A DNA stretch of 64,000 bases from Catenulispora sp. GP43 (GCF_041260665.1 NZ_JBGCCT010000008.1:310001-374000), one strand, 5' to 3'; positions 51,050 to 60,249 are shown, numbered from the stretch's first letter. Numbers and translations are program-made. The notes: a model not told the origin generated them from the sequence alone.

Positions 51050-52127
51050 CAGGGCTGACGGGACTCGTAGGACTTGGGGCCGGTGGCTGTGCCGGTGCCG
51101 GGGCCTGGTGCGGCGCGAACCGGTCGGCTGCCGAGCGCGCCCGGTGCGTACGCTCGATCGCCTGGCCCCAGTACGTCCCGCCGAGCATCAGCACGGCCCC
51201 GGCGACGGCCGGGGCCGCCAGGTGCTCGCCGCCGAGTGCCACCCCGGACGCGACGGCCCAGACCGGCTCGGTGCCGAGCAGCAGGCTGGCGCGGCTGGCC
51301 GAGGTGCGGCGCACGGCCCAGGTCTGCGCCACGAACGCGAACACGCTGCAGAACAGCGCCAGGTAGACCATCTCGGCCCAGGCGCCCGTGCTCGCGTGCG
51401 TCAGCTTCGGCAGGTCGGCGGCGGCTGGCAGGGCGAACAACGCCGTGCCGACGTACGTCTGGACCACGGTCAGACTCAGGGGTCTGATGTCACTGCCGGC
51501 GGTGAGCCGGCCGACGAGGGCGACGTGCGCGGCCCGCACCACTGCGGCGGCCAGCATCAGCAGGTCCCCGGCGCTGGGCGTGTGCAGCCCGCCGCTGCCG
51601 CTCATCAGCAGCCCCACGGCGAGCACGCACACGCCCGACGCGGCGAAGTAGCGCGCCGGAAGGGCTCCGCCGCGCCGGTCGAGCAGCGGGGTGAGGATGA
51701 TCGTCAGGCTGATGATGAGGCCGGCGTTGGCCGCGGAGGTGTGGGCCACGCCGTAGGTCTCGATGATCAGGACGCCGGCCTGGGTGAGGCCGAGAAGCGT
51801 GCCGACGCGCAGCTCCGCGCTGCTCGGACGCAGCTCGCGCCGGGCGGCCAACAGCGCGGAACCGGACGCCGCAGACAGCGCGTAGCGCGCCACCAGCACG
51901 ACCAGCACCGACGTCGCGGCCGCGGCCGACTTCGCGGCGAGGTAGCTGGAGCCCCAGACGAACGCGACGAGCAGCAGCACAAGGTCGGTTCGGCGGTCGG
52001 TGCCGCCGCCGGAGGGAGTGCCGGGGCGGTCGGTGCCACCGCCGGTGGGAGTGCCGGGGCGATCGGCGGTCAGGTGAGTCACCCGGCCATCGTCGGGGCG
52101 CGCCGTCGGTGTAGTCGAGGACGTCAT
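51036..52127 (-). CDS. EamA/DMT-family transporter
   Basis: 363 residues with ten membrane segments in two EamA repeats: LVLLLVAFVWGSSYLAAKSAAAAT opens the first, and LTVVQTYVGTALFALPAAADLP opens the second. The N-terminal 45 residues contain a duplicated RPGTPxGGGTD unit (33-bp DNA repeat) and the C-terminus is Pro/Ala-rich. ATG 52127 lies 38 bp from the divergent LysR gene, the usual regulator-transporter pairing. Its end overlaps the DsbD-like gene by 14 bp. Confidence 0.87.
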   Translation of the reverse strand: MTSSTTPTARPDDGRVTHLTADRPGTPTGGGTDRPGTPSGGGTDRRTDLVLLLVAFVWGSSYLAAKSAAAATSVLVVLVARYALSAASGSALLAARRELRPSSAELRVGTLLGLTQAGVLIIETYGVAHTSAANAGLIISLTIILTPLLDRRGGALPARYFAASGVCVLAVGLLMSGSGGLHTPSAGDLLMLAAAVVRAAHVALVGRLTAGSDIRPLSLTVVQTYVGTALFALPAAADLPKLTHASTGAWAEMVYLALFCSVFAFVAQTWAVRRTSASRASLLLGTEPVWAVASGVALGGEHLAAPAVAGAVLMLGGTYWGQAIERTHRARSAADRFAPHQAPAPAQPPAPSPTSPVSPVSPA

Positions 52128-52151
52128 TCTCAACCAACCATGAAGTCTGCC

Positions 52152-52157
52152 TACACT
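52152..52157 (+). promoter_or_regulatory. -10 element of the LysR gene, leaderless
   Basis: TACACT ends 8 bases before ATG 52166 and no ribosome binding site is present, so transcription likely starts at or next to the start codon. The whole divergent gap is 38 bp. Confidence 0.5.
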
Positions 52158-52165
52158 GTCGCCCC

Positions 52166-53065
52166 ATGGACGAACGCCAGCTGCGGATCCTGCGCGAACT
52201 CGGCGAGCTGGGCAGCGTCGCGGCCGTCGCCGAGGCGCTGCTGGTCACGCCCTCGGCGGTGTCGCAGCAGCTGCGCCTGCTGCAGCGCACCGTCCCGGTC
52301 CCGCTGACCGAGCGCGCCGGGCGCCGCCTGGTGCTCACCACCGCCGGGCAGGCGCTCGCCGACGCGGCGATCGAGGTGCAGGCCGCACTGGCCCGGGCCC
52401 GGCAGGTGGTGGAGGAGTTCGTGGCCGAGCCGGCCGGGACGGTCTCGGTGGCGGCGTTCCACAGCGCGGCGCTGGTGTTCTTCCCCAGGCTCCTGCGGGC
52501 CCTGGCCGACCCTGGATCGCCGCGCCTGGTGCTGGCCGACCAGGACGTGGCCCAGGAGCGGTTCCCGAAGCTGACCCGCGAATACGACCTGGTCCTGGCG
52601 CACCGCTTCGACCACGCCCCGCCCTGGCCGCGCACCGTCACCGTCACCCCGTTGTTGCACGAGCCGCTGGACATCGCCCTGCCCGCCGGCCACCGCCTGG
52701 CGGCCAAGGGGCGCCTGACACCCCGCGACGTCGCCGCCGAGCCGTGGGTGACGGTGCACGACGGCTTCCCGGTCCTGCCGCTGGTCGAGGCGATCGCCAC
52801 CGCCGCCGGCCGGCGTCCGGAGCTGGTGCACCGGGTCAACGAGTTCACCGTCGTGGCCGAACTGGTCGCGGCCGGCGGCGGGGTGATCGCGCTGCTCCCG
52901 CGCTGGACCACGCGCCCGCACCCCGGCGTGGTGCTGCGTCCGCTGTCGGGGGTGCGGGCCCGCCGGCACATCGACGTGCTGCACCGACCCGAGGCGTCGG
53001 CGCGGCGCGCGGTGCGCACGGTGGTGGGGGAGCTGCGGCGGGCGGCGGCGGAGGTGCAGGGGTAG
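52166..53065 (+). CDS. LysR-family transcriptional regulator
   Basis: 299 residues. The N-terminal HTH is ILRELGELGSVAAVAEALLVTPSAVSQQLRLLQ, followed by a co-factor-binding domain (VSVAAFHSAALVFFPRLLRAL, EPLDIALPAGHRLAAKGRLTPRDVAAEPWVTV). It is divergent from the EamA transporter and likely controls it. Confidence 0.9.
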   Translation: MDERQLRILRELGELGSVAAVAEALLVTPSAVSQQLRLLQRTVPVPLTERAGRRLVLTTAGQALADAAIEVQAALARARQVVEEFVAEPAGTVSVAAFHSAALVFFPRLLRALADPGSPRLVLADQDVAQERFPKLTREYDLVLAHRFDHAPPWPRTVTVTPLLHEPLDIALPAGHRLAAKGRLTPRDVAAEPWVTVHDGFPVLPLVEAIATAAGRRPELVHRVNEFTVVAELVAAGGGVIALLPRWTTRPHPGVVLRPLSGVRARRHIDVLHRPEASARRAVRTVVGELRRAAAEVQG

Positions 53066-53168
53066 GAGTTCGGTATCGCGGTGTCGATGTCCGGGCATCC
53101 CGTTCGTCTGTACTCACGAAGGAGCGGCGTCCAAGGCCGCCCCGGTACGAGCAACAGTGGAGGACACC

Positions 53169-53930
53169 GTGACGAACACCCGGCCGAACACCCCGCCGAT
53201 CGTCGACATGGCCACCTGGCAGACAGCCCGGGACGAGCTTCTGCTCCGCGAGAAGGCCCACACCCGCGAGGGCGACGCCATCGCCGCGGCCCGGCGCCGG
53301 CTGCCGATGGTGGAGTTCGACGGGAGCGTCAAGGTCGTCGGGCCCGATGGGCCGGTCCCGTTCCTGGACCTGTTCCAGGGCCGCGACGAGCTCCTGGTCT
53401 ACAAGCACATGTGGTACGACGGCGCGCCGCACCAGGGCCAGTGCGAGGGCTGCACGCTCTCGGCCTGGCACATCAGGGACGCCGACTACCTCAACGTCCG
53501 CGGGGTGTCGTTCGCTGTGGTGACCACCGGGGCGTGGGAGGAGGTGGCGCCGTTCGTCGAGTTCATGGGGTACACCCAGCGGTGGTACTCCGTGCGCGGC
53601 CTCGAGGAGCCGGCAGGCGGCGAGATGGGCGCCATCGCCAGCTATCTGCGTGACGGCGACCGGGTCTTCCTCACCTACTCGTCCACCGACCGCGGTACCG
53701 AGGCGTTCATCGGCACCTTCGCGCTGCTGGACATGACGCCGTACGGCCGCGGCGAGGCGTGGCAGGACAGTCCGGACGGCTGGCCCGAGGGCCGCGGTCC
53801 GGCCTGGTTCTGGCGCTCGGACGCCGACGGGAAGGGTGGGCCCGGGCCGACCAGCCGTCCCGTGCCGCAGTGGGGCCGGCCCGGTGCCACACCCGAGCAG
53901 ACCCTCGGGCGCCAGGACGCCTGCCACTAG
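53169..53930 (+). CDS. DUF899-type thioredoxin-fold protein
   Basis: 253 residues. TWQTARDELLLREKAHTREGDAIAAARRRLPMV, VYKHMWYDGAPHQGQCEGCTLSAWHI and YSSTDRGTEAFIGTFALLDMTPYGRGE are the DUF899 blocks. The family is thioredoxin-like, with function unproven. GTG 53169 is used because GGAGG lies 5 bases upstream. The stop TAG is the first base triplet of a 21-bp tandem repeat. Confidence 0.87.
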   Translation: MTNTRPNTPPIVDMATWQTARDELLLREKAHTREGDAIAAARRRLPMVEFDGSVKVVGPDGPVPFLDLFQGRDELLVYKHMWYDGAPHQGQCEGCTLSAWHIRDADYLNVRGVSFAVVTTGAWEEVAPFVEFMGYTQRWYSVRGLEEPAGGEMGAIASYLRDGDRVFLTYSSTDRGTEAFIGTFALLDMTPYGRGEAWQDSPDGWPEGRGPAWFWRSDADGKGGPGPTSRPVPQWGRPGATPEQTLGRQDACH

Positions 53931-53977
53931 GAACAGCACGCCGGCTCCTAGGAGCAGCACGCCGGCTACTAGGACGC
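53928..53977. repeat. 21-bp tandem repeat after the DUF899 gene
   Basis: TAGGAACAGCACGCCGGCTCC and TAGGAGCAGCACGCCGGCTAC follow each other, then TAGGACGC starts a third copy. The first copy contains the stop codon. Confidence 0.85.
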
Positions 53978-54191
53978 TTGCCCGCCACTGATTCGAATCG
54001 GCACACCGCTCAACCGCCCCAGCGGCCCCACTCACCGCACCCCGGCAACCGTTCACCGCATCGCGCCCACCGATGGTCCACTTCGCCCGCCGCGCGCCAT
54101 GTCCACCGTCCGCTTCGCTACCTACGGTGACAAAGACGCGGCCGGTGTGGGCCGGCGGCGTCCGTCAGACAAGGGAAGGGACGCACCTGCC

Positions 54192-54794
54192 GTGAGTGAG
54201 ACCCCCAACACCCCCGCCCCCGCGCCGTCCTCGGGTATCGCCGATCCGGCCCCGCTGGGCCTGGCCGGATTCGCCATGACCACGTTCATCCTGAGCGTCA
54301 TCAACACCAACATGATCTCCGAGAAGGGCGGCGGGGACGTCGTCCTGGGCCTGGCCCTGTTCTACGGGGGCCTCGCGCAGCTGCTGGCCGGCATGTGGGA
54401 GTTCCGGCGCGGCAACACCTTCGGGGCCACCGCGTTCTCCTCCTTCGGCGCGTTCTGGCTCAGCTACTGGGCGATCGTGCACTGGAGCTCCGGCGAGGAC
54501 GCCCACAAGACGATCGGGCTGTACCTGTTCGCCTGGTTCCTGTTCACCGGCTACATGACCGTGGCGGCGCTGCGGACCAACGGCGCGGTGCTGGCCGTGT
54601 TCGGCCTGCTGACGCTGACGTTCCTGCTGCTGGCCGTCGGCGCCTGGCAGAACTCCACCTCCGGCCCGGCCGCCTTCACCAAGATCGGCGGTTTCGTCGG
54701 CATCGTCACCGCGCTGGCGGCCTGGTACGCCTCGCTGGCGGCGGTGGCCAACGAGACGCACAAGAAGCAGTTGTTCCCGACCTGGCCGCGATGA
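54192..54794 (+). CDS. satP: acetate/succinate transporter, GPR1/FUN34/YaaH family
   Basis: 200 residues with six membrane segments. The NPAPLGL-type signature reads DPAPLGLAGFAMTTFILSVIN; FYGGLAQLLAGMWEFRRGNTFGATAFSSFGAFWLSYW is the family core. It brings acetate into the cell. The acetyl-CoA synthetase gene follows 81 bp later. GTG 54192 has only a weak upstream AGGGA. Confidence 0.9.
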   Translation: MSETPNTPAPAPSSGIADPAPLGLAGFAMTTFILSVINTNMISEKGGGDVVLGLALFYGGLAQLLAGMWEFRRGNTFGATAFSSFGAFWLSYWAIVHWSSGEDAHKTIGLYLFAWFLFTGYMTVAALRTNGAVLAVFGLLTLTFLLLAVGAWQNSTSGPAAFTKIGGFVGIVTALAAWYASLAAVANETHKKQLFPTWPR

Positions 54795-54811
54795 GCCGGG
54801 GGGAATAGCGT

Positions 54812-54845
54812 GGAACGAGGGCCGCAGTTTTGCGGTCCTCGTTCC
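54812..54845 (+). terminator. 15-bp hairpin between satP and acs
   Basis: GGAACGAGG/CCTCGTTCC outer arms continue into GCCGCA/TGCGGT (one G-T pair) around the loop GTTT. The hairpin ends 30 bases before the acs ATG, so it either terminates satP transcripts or attenuates acs. Confidence 0.65.
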
Positions 54846-54875
54846 CTTCCGTCGCGACGACTGGGGTTGGGAGAC

Positions 54876-56849
54876 ATGAGCGATAACAGCGTCAACCAAG
54901 AGACACTCTCGAACCTGCTCAGGGAGAACCGGCGCTTCGCCCCGCCGCCGGACGTGGCCGACCACGCCAACGTCACCGCGGCCGCCTACGCCGAGGCCGA
55001 CGCCGACCGCGAGGGGTTCTGGGCCGCGCAGGCCGGACGGCTGCACTGGGAACACCCCTGGACGCAGGTCCTGGACTGGACCGAACGGCCCTTCGCGAAG
55101 TGGTTCGTCGGCGGGAAGCTGAACGCCGCCTACAACTGCGTGGACCGGCACGTCGAGGCCGGCCACGGCGACCGGGTCGCCATCCACTTCGAGGGCGAGC
55201 CCGGCGACTCGGTGTCGCTGACCTACGCCCAGCTCAAGGACGAGGTCTGCAAGGCCGCCAACGCCCTGACCGAGCTCGGCGTCACCGCCGGGGACCGGGT
55301 CGCGATCTACATGCCGATGCTCCCGCAGACCGCGGTGGCCATGCTGGCCTGCGCCCGCATAGGCGCCGTGCACTCGGTGTGCTTCGCCGCGTTCTCCCCG
55401 GAGGCCCTGCGCGGCCGCATCGAGGACGCCGGCGCCAAGCTGCTGATCACCGCCGACGGCTACCACCGGCGCGGCTCGGTGGTGAACCTCAAGGCCAACG
55501 CCGACGAGGCCGCCGCCGCCTCGCCGACCATCGAGAAGGTGCTGGTCGTCCGGCGCACCGGCCACGACGTGGCCTGGGACCACGACCGGGACGTGTGGTG
55601 GCACGAGCTGGTGGACGCGCAGTACGCCGAGCACACCGCCGAGGGCTTCGACTCCGAGAACCCGCTGTTCATCCTCTACACGTCCGGCACCACGGGTAAG
55701 CCCAAGGGCATCCTGCACACCACCGGCGGGTACTTGACGCAGGCTTCGTACACCCACCACGCGGTGTTCGACCTGAAGCCGGAGTCGGACGTGTACTGGT
55801 GCACCGCCGACGTCGGCTGGGTGACCGGGCACTCCTACATCGTCTACGGCCCGCTCTCCAACGGCGCGACCGAGGTGATGTACGAGGGCACCCCCGACAC
55901 GCCGCACCAGGGCCGCTTCTGGGAGATCGTCCAGAAGTACAAGGTCACGCTGCTCTACACCGCGCCGACGGCCATCAGGACCTTCATGAAGTGGGGCTCG
56001 GCGATCCCGGCGAAGTTCGACCTCAGCTCCCTGCGCCTGCTGGGCTCGGTCGGCGAGCCGATCAACCCCGAGGCCTGGATCTGGTACCGGGAGAACATCG
56101 GCGGGGGCCGCACCCCGGTGGTGGACACCTGGTGGCAGACCGAGACCGGGGCCATCATGATCTCCCCGCTGCCCGGCGTCACCGAGGCCAAGCCGGGCTC
56201 GGCCATGCGGCCGCTGCCGGGCATCTCGGCGGACGTCGTGGACAAGAACGGCACGCCGGTCCCGAACGGCGGCGGCGGGTACCTGGTGCTGGACAAGCCC
56301 TGGCCGTCGATGCTGCGCGGCATCTGGGGCGACCCGCAGCGCTTCATCGACACCTACTGGGCCCGGTTCGCCGAGCAGGGCTACTACTTCGCCGGCGACG
56401 GCGCGAAGAAGGACGAGGACGGCGACCTGTGGCTGCTGGGCCGCGTCGACGACATCATGCTCGTCTCCGGCCACAACATCTCCACCACCGAGGTCGAGTC
56501 CGCCCTGGTGTCGAACCCGGTCGTCGCCGAGGCCGCCGTGGTCGGCGCCAAGGACGAGACCACCGGCCAGCGCATCGTCGCCTTCGTCATCCTGCGCGGC
56601 GGCAACGAGGAGCACGCCGAACTGGCCGAGACCCTGCGCGAGCACGTCAGCAAGGCCATCGGCCCGATCGCCAAGCCGCGGCAGATCATCGTGGTGCCGG
56701 AGCTGCCCAAGACCCGCTCCGGCAAGATCATGCGCCGCCTGCTGCGCGACGTCGCGGAGGACCGGGCGATCGGGGACACCACGACGCTGGCCGACTCCAC
56801 GGTGATGGAGCTGATCTCGGAGAAGCTGCCGCACGCCGAGGAGGAGTGA
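54876..56849 (+). CDS. acs: acetyl-CoA synthetase
   Basis: 657 residues, AMP-forming. FILYTSGTTGKPKGILHTTGGYL is the P-loop signature; DTWWQTETGAIMISPLPG and GRVDDIMLVSGHNIST are core motifs A5 and A8. The regulatory lysine lies in KTRSGKIMRRLLR. It activates acetate to acetyl-CoA. GGGAG precedes ATG 54876 at short distance. Together with satP it forms an acetate uptake-activation unit. Confidence 0.95.
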   Translation: MSDNSVNQETLSNLLRENRRFAPPPDVADHANVTAAAYAEADADREGFWAAQAGRLHWEHPWTQVLDWTERPFAKWFVGGKLNAAYNCVDRHVEAGHGDRVAIHFEGEPGDSVSLTYAQLKDEVCKAANALTELGVTAGDRVAIYMPMLPQTAVAMLACARIGAVHSVCFAAFSPEALRGRIEDAGAKLLITADGYHRRGSVVNLKANADEAAAASPTIEKVLVVRRTGHDVAWDHDRDVWWHELVDAQYAEHTAEGFDSENPLFILYTSGTTGKPKGILHTTGGYLTQASYTHHAVFDLKPESDVYWCTADVGWVTGHSYIVYGPLSNGATEVMYEGTPDTPHQGRFWEIVQKYKVTLLYTAPTAIRTFMKWGSAIPAKFDLSSLRLLGSVGEPINPEAWIWYRENIGGGRTPVVDTWWQTETGAIMISPLPGVTEAKPGSAMRPLPGISADVVDKNGTPVPNGGGGYLVLDKPWPSMLRGIWGDPQRFIDTYWARFAEQGYYFAGDGAKKDEDGDLWLLGRVDDIMLVSGHNISTTEVESALVSNPVVAEAAVVGAKDETTGQRIVAFVILRGGNEEHAELAETLREHVSKAIGPIAKPRQIIVVPELPKTRSGKIMRRLLRDVAEDRAIGDTTTLADSTVMELISEKLPHAEEE

Positions 56850-56879
56850 GGCGGCAGATCGAAGGCGAAGGAGGCAGCC

Positions 56880-57101
56880 ATGCCGGTGGACCCGATGCAG
56901 CCCGACACCTACGAGGAGAACGGTACAGGCGCGATCGAAATCGACGCCGAGACGCCTGAAGCCGACGCGGCGGAGCAGTACGCGGATCTCGCCCCGCAGG
57001 ACGACGAGGCCCCGGGCCGGATCGACCCCGATGCCGTGAACGAGGCCGACGCCGTCGAGCAGGCGCGGGTCGTCGCGCTCGACGAAGACGACTATCGGTG
57101 A
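56880..57101 (+). CDS. small acidic protein
   Basis: 73 residues with a good GGAGG site before ATG 56880. It is rich in Asp/Glu, without Cys or hydrophobic segments, so probably disordered (EIDAETPEADAAEQYADLAPQDDE, ending ALDEDDYR). Small acidic proteins of this kind are common in actinomycetes, with unknown role. It lies 30 bp after acs on the same strand. Confidence 0.7.
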   Translation: MPVDPMQPDTYEENGTGAIEIDAETPEADAAEQYADLAPQDDEAPGRIDPDAVNEADAVEQARVVALDEDDYR

Positions 57102-57135
57102 ATCGGTGAATCGGTGAACCGGTGAATCGGTGATC
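57096..57135. repeat. 8-bp tandem repeat at the end of the small acidic gene
   Basis: Five copies of CGGTGAAT (with small changes) start in the penultimate codon. Each copy carries a TGA, so slippage would not extend the protein. Confidence 0.8.
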
Positions 57136-57226
57136 CGGCCCCCGAGCTACGACGACGGAGGAGACTCAGAGCAAAGAAACCGGCGACGCCACGCCAACGA
57201 CACCGCCTCAGGCGTCCTGAAATCCT

Positions 57227-57257
57227 GATCACCGGGACCGGTGTTCCGGTCGTGATC
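57227..57257. promoter_or_regulatory. nested palindrome upstream of the double-HTH gene
   Basis: GATCAC and GTGATC form outer arms; GACCGG-TGTT-CCGGTC forms the inner palindrome. The element ends 31 bp before the GTG at 57288. A likely protein-binding site. Confidence 0.5.
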
Positions 57258-57287
57258 CGTGCTTTCGACGCCTGAGAAAGATGCCCT

Positions 57288-58049
57288 GTGAAGGAGCCAG
57301 ATCCGTGGCGATCAGACGCTGACCGCGCCGCTGCTGATGGCGATGCCGATGCCAGTGGCGCGGCGCAAGCGCTCGGCCGGACGGCGAGCCTGGCCGAGCG
57401 CCGTGCGGCCGCCGCCCGGATGTTGCGCGCGAGCCCGGCCAGATCCGATCGCGAGATCGGCAGGACGGTGGGACTGTCCGCCGACACCGTCTCCGCGGTG
57501 CGCCGGACGCTCGGCGAGCGGCGGGCCGGGCGGGTCCGGGTCGGCGGCGACGGACGTGCGCGGCCGGTCAGCGCCGAGCAGGGCCGGCGGGCCGCGGCGC
57601 GGCTGCTCGCCGAGCAGCCCGACACCCCGGTGCGGACGATCGCCCGGGAGGCCGGGATCTCCCTCGGCACGGCGCATGACGTGCGGCGCAGGGTGCTCGC
57701 GGGGCTGTCTCCGGTCCCCGGGGACCGTGGTGTGGCCCAGCCGTCAGAGCACGGGAGCGGCCCATCGGAACTGGTTCCCGCGCCCCGCCGGACGTCCCGC
57801 CGCGACCCGGCCGCCGCATTGGAGGCCCTGCGGCGCGATCCCGTGCTGCGCTACTCGCAGAGCGGTCGCAAGATCCTGCGACACCTCGAGGCCCAACTTC
57901 TCGCCGCGGGCCAGCTGGCGGAGCTGTGCGAACAACTCCCGGCACATTGCGGTATCCACGTCGAGACCGTGATCCGGTACATCGGCACGACGTGGGCCGA
58001 TGCCGGGCGGGCCGTGCATTCGCGTTCAACCGGCGGAATCGACAGTTGA
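57288..58049 (+). CDS. protein with two ParB/StrR-type helix-turn-helix segments
   Basis: 253 residues. Two similar HTH units follow each other: MLRASPARSDREIGRTVGLSADTVSAVRRTL and LLAEQPDTPVRTIAREAGISLGTAHDVRRRV, linked by VGGDGRARP. The same double unit follows the ParB-like nuclease domain in StrR/NovG-type regulators, but here that domain is missing. The C-terminal 75 residues form a separate helical domain. GTG 57288 has only a weak upstream site, so the start is uncertain. Probably a DNA-binding regulator. Confidence 0.72.
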   Translation: MKEPDPWRSDADRAAADGDADASGAAQALGRTASLAERRAAAARMLRASPARSDREIGRTVGLSADTVSAVRRTLGERRAGRVRVGGDGRARPVSAEQGRRAAARLLAEQPDTPVRTIAREAGISLGTAHDVRRRVLAGLSPVPGDRGVAQPSEHGSGPSELVPAPRRTSRRDPAAALEALRRDPVLRYSQSGRKILRHLEAQLLAAGQLAELCEQLPAHCGIHVETVIRYIGTTWADAGRAVHSRSTGGIDS

Positions 58050-58113
58050 ACGTCATCTGCGCAGGTGGGCGACGGTGTGAATAGAGAATTCAGGCCGTTC
58101 CAAAGCATGCCAT

Positions 58114-58130
58114 CTTATGGTCTTCATAAG
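58114..58130. promoter_or_regulatory. AT-rich inverted repeat CTTATG-N5-CATAAG
   Basis: A perfect 6-bp inverted repeat stands in the 220-bp gap between the double-HTH gene and the convergent ArsC/Spx gene. It may be a binding site or a weak terminator; no gene was found in the gap. Confidence 0.35.
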
Positions 58131-58269
58131 CGGTAGCGCCTCGAAGGAAAGGAACCTGACTAGACCGGAAGTCCTCCTCCCCCGAGGTCGGTGTGCTAAG
58201 ACGGGGGCATGCCGCCCTCAGGGCAAAGGGCTGCGGCTCTACCCGGCGGAGCGCCTGACGCGCGCCGTC

Positions 58270-58635
58270 CTAAGCCTGGGGCAACACCGACCGCACGGCC
58301 TCATCGGACCGGCCGACCACCGCGTGCCCGTCGTCGGCGGTGATGATCGGGCGCTGGATCAGGATCGGGTGCTCGGCCATGGCCGCGATCCAGCGCTCGC
58401 GGTCGGCGTCGCCCTCCCGGCCCCACTGCTTGACGCCGAGATCCTTGGCGACCTGCTCGCCGTCGCGCACGATGTCCCACGGCTCCAGGCCCAGGCGCGT
58501 CAGGATGTCGCGCAGCTCCTGGGCGGTCGGCGGGTCGTCGAGGTAGCGGCGGACGGTGTACTCGGCGCCGGCGGCGTCCAGGGTCTCCTGGGCGATGCGG
58601 CACTTCGAGCAGCGGGGGTTGATCCAGATCTCCAT
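58270..58635 (-). CDS. ArsC/Spx-family thioredoxin-fold protein
   Basis: 121 residues: MEIWINPRCSKC with C9/C12, YLDDPPTAQELRDILTRLGLEPWDIVR and the ILIQRPIITADDGHAVVGR block. This is the ArsC/YffB/Spx fold. The length and RPI motif fit glutaredoxin-linked arsenate reductases, but no arsenic genes are adjacent, so the function is open. Confidence 0.87.
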   Translation of the reverse strand: MEIWINPRCSKCRIAQETLDAAGAEYTVRRYLDDPPTAQELRDILTRLGLEPWDIVRDGEQVAKDLGVKQWGREGDADRERWIAAMAEHPILIQRPIITADDGHAVVGRSDEAVRSVLPQA

Positions 58636-58736
58636 GGTCAGACGGTAGCGGACCGGGTCGGCTGCCCAGGTCAGCCGCAGCGGTCAGCTGGCGAGGTCAG
58701 CCGCCTACGTCGGCCGTCCCGGGTCAGCCGCCGAGG

Positions 58737-59291
58737 CTACTCGCCCTGCCGCAGGTACAGGTCCCGCATCAGGCCGATCTCGCCGCCATGGTGCGCGACC
58801 TCGTCCAGGGCGTGCAGCGCCAGCGCCAGATAGCTCGCGTCGGCCCACCCCGTGGGCTCGGCGATCTCGCCCATCGGGGCCAGCAGCCGCTCGTCGCCGA
58901 GGCCTTCGATGCGCGTGACGAAGCGCGCCCAGTCCTCCTCCAGCGCCAGGACGCCCAGGTTCGCAGTACCCGGCCACTCGAAGCGGTCGCCGAAGTCCGG
59001 GACGTCCTCGAAGAAGTGGATCACGTAGCCGCGCAGGCAGAACGCGCCGATGTGCCACATCCGCCAGGCGATCGTCGACACCGGCTCGGGCGCGTCGGAC
59101 TTCCCGGACTCCGGCGGCCGCGAGTCGGCGCGGAAGACGCCGTCCTCGGTGGGGCGGACGGTCACGCAGTCCGGGACGGGCTGCCACTGGTACTCGGCGT
59201 CCGTCAGCCCCTCCAGACGTGCGAACGTCCTGGAGCGCACCACTTCGAAGGTCTCGAGCAGGTCTTTGGTGACGCGGTCGTGCGAGGTCAT
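58737..59291 (-). CDS. DinB-superfamily protein
   Basis: 184 residues. The four-helix DinB pattern is clear: RLEGLTDAEYQWQPVP, a central TIAWRMWHIGAFCLRGYVIHFFE with a metal-binding His, and ALHALDEVAHHGGEIGLMRDLYL with the second and third His. Members bind metal and some are thiol-dependent transferases. The substrate is unknown. Confidence 0.85.
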   Translation of the reverse strand: MTSHDRVTKDLLETFEVVRSRTFARLEGLTDAEYQWQPVPDCVTVRPTEDGVFRADSRPPESGKSDAPEPVSTIAWRMWHIGAFCLRGYVIHFFEDVPDFGDRFEWPGTANLGVLALEEDWARFVTRIEGLGDERLLAPMGEIAEPTGWADASYLALALHALDEVAHHGGEIGLMRDLYLRQGE

Positions 59292-59340
59292 GGTCAGATC
59301 CTAGATTCAAGACTCCGTTTCAAGATTCAAGAATCCAGTT

Positions 59341-60177
59341 TCACCGTCCGCGTTCCCGTACCGTCGCCGCGTACTGCGCCGGCGGCAGGCCGAAGGCGGC
59401 AGTGAAGTCGCGCGTCAGGTGCGACTGGTCGGCGTAGCCGAGGTCGGCGGCCAGCGCCGACCAGTCGACCTGCTTGTCGTGGGCGATGCGTTCGCCGGCC
59501 TCGTACAGCCGGTAGCGGCGCAGGAACCACTTCGGGCCGATGCCGACGTGCTCGGTGAACGCGCGTTGCAGGGTGCGGACACCGACACCGGCGGCGCGCG
59601 CCAGGTCCTCCACCCGTGTCAGCTCGCGGTCCCGCACCGCCAGCTCGGCCCACTCGGTGGTGGTCTCGCAGTCCTGCCGTTCGGCGGGGACGCGGTCGGT
59701 GATCGCAGCGTCGGCGGTGGCGGCGAGCTGCTCGCCGGGGACGTCCAGGTCGGCGACCAGCGGCACCAGCGACGCTTCGAGGTCGGCCAGGGCCGTGACC
59801 TGGGCCAGCGGGACTTCTCGGTCGGTGAGGGCGCTCAGCGGACCGTCGTGGAACGGGGCGAAGGCCGCCGGGCGGAACATGATGCCCAGCGCGCGCCCCT
59901 CGCCCTCCAGCGTGACCGCGAACCGTCCGGTGTCCACGCCGGACACCACCGCGCCGTGCGCCTCGAACACCACGTTGACCACCGGATGGACCAACACCTG
60001 CTGTTCGTGTCGCACCCCCGGCGGCAGGCGCCAGGTGGACAGCCAGTAGCGGTCGACGAACCGGGACGCCGCCCCGGTCGGCGGGAAACGGTCCAGGCGG
60101 AAGACGGTGCTCGCGGCGGCCGGGTGCACGATGCCGCGGCTGTCGTCCTGCACCGGCTTGACCTGGTGTTCCGTCAT
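59341..60177 (-). CDS. AraC-family transcriptional regulator
   Basis: 278 residues. The N-terminal ligand domain (RFVDRYWLSTWRLPPGVRHEQQVLVHP, the DUF6597-like type) is followed by two HTH motifs: RVEDLARAAGVGVRTLQRAFTEHVGIGPKWFLRRYRL and WSALAADLGYADQSHLTRDFTAAFG. It is divergent from the next gene with a 72-bp gap that carries CTGACG (60200-60205) and CGTCAG (60241-60246) as possible sites. Confidence 0.9.
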   Translation of the reverse strand: MTEHQVKPVQDDSRGIVHPAAASTVFRLDRFPPTGAASRFVDRYWLSTWRLPPGVRHEQQVLVHPVVNVVFEAHGAVVSGVDTGRFAVTLEGEGRALGIMFRPAAFAPFHDGPLSALTDREVPLAQVTALADLEASLVPLVADLDVPGEQLAATADAAITDRVPAERQDCETTTEWAELAVRDRELTRVEDLARAAGVGVRTLQRAFTEHVGIGPKWFLRRYRLYEAGERIAHDKQVDWSALAADLGYADQSHLTRDFTAAFGLPPAQYAATVRERGR

Positions 60178-60249
60178 GGGGCCAGCGTAGCGGCGGGCAC
60201 TGACGCGTTTCTTCAAGACGCGCGGCACACCGGACCGTAGCGTCAGGGT

